Positions 59,458-64,000 of a stretch of 64,000 nt of DNA are shown here, piece after piece. The notes under the pieces are model-generated. The model had not been told where the DNA came from and did no database searches. It was given only the letters and a program-made list of their open reading frames with translations. Source of the stretch: DZBG01 sp049241565. Lineage in GTDB: Bacteria; Bdellovibrionota; Bacteriovoracia; Bacteriovoracales; Bacteriovoracaceae. The stretch is taken from positions 155,485 through 219,484 of the forward strand of contig JBMLQL010000050.1 of NCBI GenBank assembly GCA_049241565.1, written 5' to 3'. How positions within the stretch are numbered: position 1 is the stretch's first letter; each line of letters opens with the position of its first letter. The position numbers and the translations under genes were made by a program.

Positions 59458-61047
59458 CTACTCTCCGCTTTTTCCGTAATTTGAAAGTACCCTTGCACTC
59501 GGATCGTTCACCTGACATCCTGGCCATTCACGGTTTGGCATCCAAAAATCTTTAATTAAATGGGACTGATTTGGATAATGACGTTCAAAGATTTCACGGT
59601 ATAGAAGTGATTCTTTAGTAAAAGGTGTTCCATAAGGATATCTCTCACGAGCACGGGCAATATCAGCTTCTGTGTATTTTTCTTCAGCATACTCTTTAAG
59701 ATAATCAACCATCGAGTGTCCCACAGCATCTGAGAAAGCCGCTTTTTCACGCATTAAAATTGATTCCGGAATATAATCCGTTCCCTCAAAGGCCTTGCGT
59801 AAAAGATACTTCCCCACTCCAGTTGTATTCATTTTAAAACTTGGGTCAATACTCATGACTCCTTTCACAAATTTTAAATCTCCAAAAGGAACTCGCGCCT
59901 CAATTGAATGGGCCGAGATACAACGATCCGCACGAAGAACATCATACATATAAAGCTCATCCACTCTTTTCTTCGCTTCTTTTTGAAATTCTTCGGGACT
60001 CGGGGCAAAGTCAGTATACTTATAACCGAAAAGCTCATCTGAAATCTCACCAGTGAGAACCACTTTAATCGGCGTCTTCTCTCTGACATACTGACAGACA
60101 AGATACATTCCAATCGATGCACGAATAGTTGTAATATCCCACGTCTCTAAATACCAAATAAGTTCTTCAAGAACTCCCAAAGTTTGCTTTTTATTAAAGT
60201 AAACCTCATGGTGCTCAGACTTAATATGATCAGCCACTATTTTGGCGTACCCAATGTCAATCGGATTATGATCAAGACCAACAGAGAAAGTAGTGATTGG
60301 TTTTTTTAGAATATGAGTCGCGATTCCGCAAACGAGACTTGAATCCAGGCCTCCAGAAAGAAGAAAGCCAACTGGAACATCAGACATTAATCTTTTACGA
60401 ACACCTTCGATTAAGTCTTCACGGATATCCTTGAGATGTTTCTCGAGATTTTTAGGTTGAAATTCCTTCACTGTTGTTAAATCAGTGAAGCGAACAAATT
60501 TATCGCCATCATAATAATGGCCAGGTGGAAAACATTCTACTTTTTCACAATAAGGAGTGAGAACCTTGGCCTCAGAGGCAAACATTATTTTCCCATCGTG
60601 ATGTCCATAAAACAGAGGACGAATTCCAATAGGATCTCTCGCCGCTAAAAGTTTCTTGTTTTTGGCATCCCAAATAACAAGGGCGAACTCTGCATCCAGT
60701 TTAGGACACATTCTCTGAATTCCAAAATTATTAAAGAGTGGAAGGAGTACTTCACAGTCTGAATTTGAAATAAAATGATAAGTTCCCTCATAACTTTTTT
60801 TAATTTCTTTATAGTTGTAAATCTCACCGTTACAGATCACCACATGTCCATGATCTAAATCTTTAAACGGTTGATCCCCTTTATGGGTGGGATCCATAAT
60901 GCTCAGGCGATGAAAACAAAGTGAAGCCTCCTCACCAATAGTGTGAATTTCTGTATCATCTGGTCCACGGTGACGAAGTTTATGGAATTGATTTTCAAAA
61001 TCAGGAAGGGTTTTAACATTACCAGCAAAACCGAGCAGGCCACACAT
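59458..61047 (-). CDS. asnB: Glutamine-hydrolysing asparagine synthase
   Basis: 529 residues from the ATG at 61047, chosen so that Cys2 of MCGLLGFAG becomes the N-terminal nucleophile; AGGA precedes it. The class II glutaminase domain includes LRHRGPDD and ICNGEIYN. The synthetase domain has the PP-loop VGFLLSGGLDSSLV. SIEARVPFGD and REKAAFSDAVG fit E. coli AsnB-type enzymes. It makes asparagine from aspartate, glutamine and ATP. Confidence 0.95.
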   Translation of the reverse strand: MCGLLGFAGNVKTLPDFENQFHKLRHRGPDDTEIHTIGEEASLCFHRLSIMDPTHKGDQPFKDLDHGHVVICNGEIYNYKEIKKSYEGTYHFISNSDCEVLLPLFNNFGIQRMCPKLDAEFALVIWDAKNKKLLAARDPIGIRPLFYGHHDGKIMFASEAKVLTPYCEKVECFPPGHYYDGDKFVRFTDLTTVKEFQPKNLEKHLKDIREDLIEGVRKRLMSDVPVGFLLSGGLDSSLVCGIATHILKKPITTFSVGLDHNPIDIGYAKIVADHIKSEHHEVYFNKKQTLGVLEELIWYLETWDITTIRASIGMYLVCQYVREKTPIKVVLTGEISDELFGYKYTDFAPSPEEFQKEAKKRVDELYMYDVLRADRCISAHSIEARVPFGDLKFVKGVMSIDPSFKMNTTGVGKYLLRKAFEGTDYIPESILMREKAAFSDAVGHSMVDYLKEYAEEKYTEADIARARERYPYGTPFTKESLLYREIFERHYPNQSHLIKDFWMPNREWPGCQVNDPSARVLSNYGKSGE

Positions 61048-61146
61048 CGCGTATCCTTTTGGGGAAAATTCGGGGGCGTTGATGCTCCCAGATTCCTCTA
61101 TTGTCCCATAAATTTGGATCAGTATTGGAGGAGGCAAATTTTGACT

Positions 61147-61182
61147 AGGACACCCCCAAGATGTCTTTGCTATAATCTCGCC
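61147..61182 (+). promoter_or_regulatory. Promoter of the M14 peptidase gene at leaderless distance
   Basis: AGGACA (61147-61152, weak -35), 18 bases, perfect TATAAT (61171-61176), then six bases to the ATG at 61183; no Shine-Dalgarno. TTGACT at 61141 is too far (24 bases) to be the partner. Confidence 0.6.
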
Positions 61183-62157
61183 ATGACATTACCGGCCAGA
61201 AAGTTAATTCCTGAGCTCTTTGAAGTGGAAAGACTCGCCCAAGAGTTCAAAGATCTTGTTCATTTAGAAAAACTCTCCGAAGTGAGTGCCCGAGGCTACA
61301 CGATGCCTCTTTATGGGCTCACCATTGGAAGCGAAGATAAAACTAAACCTACTTTTGCTCTTTTTGGGGGAATTCACGGTCTTGAGCGTGTGGGATCCCA
61401 TGTTCTCATCGCTTTTCTCCAGCATCTTCTATACCGCCTAAGTTGGGACCAAGAACTTAAAGAATTCTTTAAGCACTGTCGATTGGTTTCTATTCCTATA
61501 GTGAATCCTTTAGGAATGGCCTTTAATCGACGATCGAATGCAAACGGTGTAGATCTGATGAGAAATTCTCCAGTTGAAGCTGAAAAGGGTCGCACACTCG
61601 GCATTATTTCTGGCCATAGAATTTCTCCTAAGATTCCTTGGTATCGAGGATTAACGAATCAACTAGAAATTGAAACTCAGACCGTGATTGATTATTGTAA
61701 AAGAGAGCTCTTTGAATCTCAGCAAGTCATCTCTCTGGACTTGCACTCAGGTTTTGGTCTCCGTGATCGACTCTGGTATCCTTGGGCCAAATCACTCAAA
61801 CCATTTCCCCATGAGACAGATGTTTTGAGACTGAAAAATCTCTTCGATAAAACATTTGCTTATCATGTTTATATTATTGAACATCAGGCCGATAGTTACA
61901 TGACACATGGAGATTTATGGGATCATATCTATCAGATGTATACGGACTTTAATCGAGAGGGTGTTTATCTTCCTCTCACTCTTGAAATGGGATCTTGGTT
62001 ATGGGTCAAAAAAAACCCACTCCAGGCCTTTAATATTCTTGGTTATTTTAATCCAGTCAAAAAGCATCGCTACTCGAGAGTTATGAGACGACATTTGCAT
62101 CTCATGGAGTTTTTACTTCGGGCCAATATGAATAATCAAGCTTGGCTGAAGACATGA
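61183..62157 (+). CDS. M14-family zinc carboxypeptidase
   Basis: 324 residues. Zinc ligands are His65 and Glu68 in GGIHGLERVG and His187 in SLDLHSGFG. NANGVDLMRN corresponds to the NxxDxNRN substrate-binding motif, and PLTLEMGSW holds the catalytic Glu. No signal peptide, so cytoplasmic; members of this subgroup process peptidoglycan peptides or succinylglutamate-like substrates. The start follows from an ATG immediately after a TATAAT box; longer open frame upstream runs into asnB. The sirtuin gene begins two bases after its stop. Confidence 0.85.
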   Translation: MTLPARKLIPELFEVERLAQEFKDLVHLEKLSEVSARGYTMPLYGLTIGSEDKTKPTFALFGGIHGLERVGSHVLIAFLQHLLYRLSWDQELKEFFKHCRLVSIPIVNPLGMAFNRRSNANGVDLMRNSPVEAEKGRTLGIISGHRISPKIPWYRGLTNQLEIETQTVIDYCKRELFESQQVISLDLHSGFGLRDRLWYPWAKSLKPFPHETDVLRLKNLFDKTFAYHVYIIEHQADSYMTHGDLWDHIYQMYTDFNREGVYLPLTLEMGSWLWVKKNPLQAFNILGYFNPVKKHRYSRVMRRHLHLMEFLLRANMNNQAWLKT

Positions 62158-62158
62158 C

Positions 62159-62962
62159 ATGAAGGCAATCCTCGATTATAAAAAAATTGTTATTCTCACT
62201 GGTGCCGGTATTTCAGCCGAATCGGGTCTGGCCACCTTCAGAGACTCACAAGGTCTTTGGGAAAAACATAAAGTCGAAGATATAGCCACACCCGAGGCCT
62301 TTCAAAAAGATCCTCTTCTCGTTTGGAAATTTTATTCGATGAGAAGACTTCAAGCGGCCAAGGCCAAGCCAAATAGCGCCCATCTTGCTCTGGTCGAGTT
62401 TGCTAAGATTCATCCTGATGTCCACCTGATTACTCAAAACGTAGATGCTCTTCACTTAAGAGCTGATCCCACTCATCATCTTCCACCCATTTGTATGCAT
62501 GGCTCTCTCCATGAATCGAGTTGTTCTCATTGTGGTGTTGTTTATTTAGATGATCATGCCTATTTTAATGAGGCTGGAGACTATGCTCCTCAGGAAACTG
62601 ATCTTTGTGATAGTATTCAAAAATCTCATCAGCATTATTTGCACCAATACAAAATTGAATATAGAAACTTTCTTCCTCTCTCACCTTGCTGTAAGGTGAT
62701 GATCAGACCTCATATTGTCTGGTTCGGTGAGATGCCCCTTCAGATGGAGCGCATCTATCATCAGATTAGTCGTTGTGATTTGTTTATCAGTATTGGAACA
62801 AGTGGTGTCGTGTACCCAGCCGCAAGTTTTCTCGCTGGAGCGAAAGCCGCGGGATCTCATACTGTGTGCTTAAATAAAGAGCCTATTCCGCAGACAGCAT
62901 TTATCGACGAGTTTATCGAAGGTAAGGCCACTGAGATTGTGCCAAAATTTTTCAAACTTTAA
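62159..62962 (+). CDS. Class III sirtuin, NAD-dependent protein deacylase (CobB/SIRT5-like)
   Basis: 267 residues. Sir2 motifs are LTGAGISAESGLATFRD, LITQNVDALH, catalytic His114 (CMHGSL), and IRPHIVWFGE. Tyr59 and Arg62 (FYSMRR) are the pair that recognises acidic acyl groups, pointing to desuccinylase/demalonylase activity. Zinc pair one is CSHC (122/125), but pair two reads PCCK (177/178) instead of CxxC, preceded by an insertion of about 20 residues. Cotranscribed with the M14 gene. Overlaps the convergent gene by four bases. Confidence 0.9.
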   Translation: MKAILDYKKIVILTGAGISAESGLATFRDSQGLWEKHKVEDIATPEAFQKDPLLVWKFYSMRRLQAAKAKPNSAHLALVEFAKIHPDVHLITQNVDALHLRADPTHHLPPICMHGSLHESSCSHCGVVYLDDHAYFNEAGDYAPQETDLCDSIQKSHQHYLHQYKIEYRNFLPLSPCCKVMIRPHIVWFGEMPLQMERIYHQISRCDLFISIGTSGVVYPAASFLAGAKAAGSHTVCLNKEPIPQTAFIDEFIEGKATEIVPKFFKL

Positions 62963-63270
62963 GACTGAATATTGAATCTATTTAAATCATCTTTGGCCAG
63001 GCGACGAGCACGAGCTCTTGCTTCATCAAGACCTGATTGGTTTTGTGCTGGATATTTAATTTCAATAGGCTTTGAAACGTATTCATTTTTCCACACATTC
63101 ATGATCTGAATTTTCACATAGAAATGTCTTTGAGTAGGATTGTAACCATATTCTTCAAGAGCCACAAATTGACCTTTTGATGAACTCCCAAGAGTATCGA
63201 TCATATGGTGCTGGCTAGCAAAAACTGAGGTCGCCATCATCAAGAATAAACCTAGTATAAATGCTTTCAT
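62959..63270 (-). CDS. Small secreted protein (DUF2259-like start)
   Basis: 103 residues, signal peptide MKAFILGLFLMMATSVFAS. The segment SSSKGQFVALEEYGYNP resembles the repeated S.DGRYxAFEEYG pattern of DUF2259 secreted proteins, though this one is short. A charged tail (LDEARARARRLAKDDLNRF) follows. GGAG is present upstream. Function unknown. Confidence 0.65.
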   Translation of the reverse strand: MKAFILGLFLMMATSVFASQHHMIDTLGSSSKGQFVALEEYGYNPTQRHFYVKIQIMNVWKNEYVSKPIEIKYPAQNQSGLDEARARARRLAKDDLNRFNIQS

Positions 63271-63309
63271 TTTAGCTCCTTGCTCTTAAGATTAGTTAAA
63301 GCAAGTCAG

Positions 63310-63380
63310 GGGCCAATTCCAGGGGGGTATAAATCAGCTAGTTATCCACATTGCCTGTCTAAACTTTCGACAATTGGCCC
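63310..63380. other. 9-bp inverted repeat spanning the apt upstream region
   Basis: GGGCCAATT (63310-63318) and AATTGGCCC (63372-63380) are perfect complements separated by 53 bases, within the divergent intergenic region before apt. Could form a long-loop stem or be two operator half-sites. Confidence 0.35.
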
Positions 63381-63431
63381 AAGACTTGGTAGAAACGGCC
63401 CAGAAACCAATACTTATTGAGGAGATCTTTT

Positions 63432-63932
63432 ATGCATCCTTTTGAGCAATATATCCGCAATGTTCCTGATTTTCCCAAGACCGGAATCATGTTTAAAGAC
63501 GTGACTCCTCTACTTCAGCATCAATTTGAAGAAGTGATTACGGCCATGGGAAAAGATATTAATTGGAATGAGATTGATGCTGTTGTTGGTGTTGAGTCTC
63601 GGGGTTTTATTCTTGGTGCGGCCATGGCAGCACATTTTAAGAAAGGGTTTATTGCCGTTAGAAAAAAAGGAAAGCTTCCACCTCCTACAATTGCTGAAAG
63701 CTACGCTCTTGAATATGGGACAGATACTTTAGAAATGATTATAAATGATAAGCCGGCACGTGTTGTTGTTGTTGATGATGTTCTTGCCACAGGTGGAACT
63801 CTCAGGGCCGTCATGAATCTTTGTCAGAAGAACAAATATGAGGTGAAAGCACTCTCAATTCTTATTAACCTGACTTTTTTAAACAAGTTTAAAGAAGAAG
63901 GTCTTCCCGTTCATTCAGTTCTTAATTACTAA
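63432..63932 (+). CDS. apt: Adenine phosphoribosyltransferase
   Basis: 166 residues from the ATG at 63432, eight bases after GAGGAG. FEQYIRNVPDFPKTGIMFKD, VGVESRGFILG, VRKKGKLPPPTIAESYALEYG, and the PRPP loop VVVVDDVLATGGTL are diagnostic. It salvages adenine to AMP using PRPP. Confidence 0.96.
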   Translation: MHPFEQYIRNVPDFPKTGIMFKDVTPLLQHQFEEVITAMGKDINWNEIDAVVGVESRGFILGAAMAAHFKKGFIAVRKKGKLPPPTIAESYALEYGTDTLEMIINDKPARVVVVDDVLATGGTLRAVMNLCQKNKYEVKALSILINLTFLNKFKEEGLPVHSVLNY

Positions 63933-63947
63933 ATTAGTACCCACTAA

Positions 63948-63980
63948 CCAAAAGGTGCCAGTGCTCATTCTAGTTTCTAG
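63948..63980. repeat. REP-like repeat, copy 2
   Basis: CCAAAAGGTGCCAG (63948-63961) followed by TCTAGTTTCTAG (63969-63980), the same two modules in the same order as at 1275-1325, but without the second arm ACCTTTTGG. Located just after apt. Confidence 0.5.
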
Positions 63981-64000
63981 CGCAACACTTGCTTAAATAT

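Noticed and set aside
60943..61182. Upstream extension of the M14 peptidase frame into asnB
   Set aside because: Antisense to the conserved asnB N-terminus; peptidase homology and the TATAAT box both support the start at 61183.
63342..63350. DnaA-box consensus TTATCCACA, also seen near 14010 and 14615
   Set aside because: Single scattered copies, two inside coding regions; no cluster, AT-rich unwinding element or dnaA gene, so not an origin.
1..64000. CRISPR arrays, rRNA genes, complete IS elements
   Set aside because: None seen: no regularly spaced direct repeats, no rRNA-like sequence and no transposase ORF with terminal inverted repeats.

Overview
This window reads as a piece of a low-GC Gram-negative genome, most likely a free-living or predatory member of Bdellovibrionota (Bacteriovorax/Peredibacter-like). 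That placement is inference from gene style: many small secreted proteins with clean signal peptides, short serine-recombinase-type proteins, FHA/pilin clusters, DUF1456, PrkA, and a Gly-rich RRM protein. No 16S or other marker gene is present. Two runs of 100 N show it is a draft scaffold. One of them (2033-2132) is flanked by an exact 55-bp duplication, which looks like an unmerged contig overlap rather than missing DNA.

Layout. 1-4.7 kb: 5' end of a glutamate dehydrogenase, secreted proteins, and a parA-parB pair. 4.8-7.1 kb: nadA with its own cysteine desulfurase. 7.1-11.5 kb: a tightly overlapping, AT-rich three-gene operon of a stand-alone reverse transcriptase, a multi-pass membrane protein and an exported phospholipase-D-fold protein. 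11.7-18.2 kb: a repeat lipoprotein, a degenerate UshA-like lipoprotein, a Cys-rich secreted protein coupled to an anchored FGE-like protein, and PrkA. 18.2-25.4 kb: a minor-pilin cluster with an EF-hand secreted protein, bracketed by two paralogous FHA-TM proteins. 25.4-29.7 kb: tRNA-His, followed by a putative 3.35-kb integrated element (Fic protein, LysR regulator, secreted protein, recombinase-like protein, 53-aa coupled ORF) bounded by a 14-bp repeat of the tRNA 3' end. 29.9-33.6 kb: GNAT, a GNAT relic, an RluA-type pseudouridine synthase and an unusual SDR.

33.6-42.3 kb is a glycan/peptide-like biosynthetic island: membrane protein, UbiA-family transferase, FkbM methyltransferase, two GT4 glycosyltransferases, a 62-aa precursor-like peptide with its own promoter, a PqqD-like RiPP recognition protein, a SelO-like protein, a 2OG oxygenase-like protein and a cupin. 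It looks like a candidate undescribed RiPP system. 42.4-46.7 kb holds secreted and hypothetical proteins, a GH84-type hexosaminidase, a ceramidase-like membrane hydrolase and an RRM RNA-binding protein. 46.8-54 kb holds CorA and a lipid-modification cluster (two CFA-type methyltransferases, FAD amine-oxidase-like protein, DUF1365, DUF1295, SnoaL-like). 54-64 kb holds fRMsr, an MFS transporter, a beta-propeller/Kelch secreted protein, AsnB, an M14 carboxypeptidase, a class III sirtuin and apt.

Two sequence-level themes recur. Several genes lack a Shine-Dalgarno sequence and instead have a sigma70-like promoter whose -10 box ends 6-8 nt before the ATG, which suggests leaderless mRNAs. Many operons use ATGA or TAATG stop/start overlaps, which suggests translational coupling.
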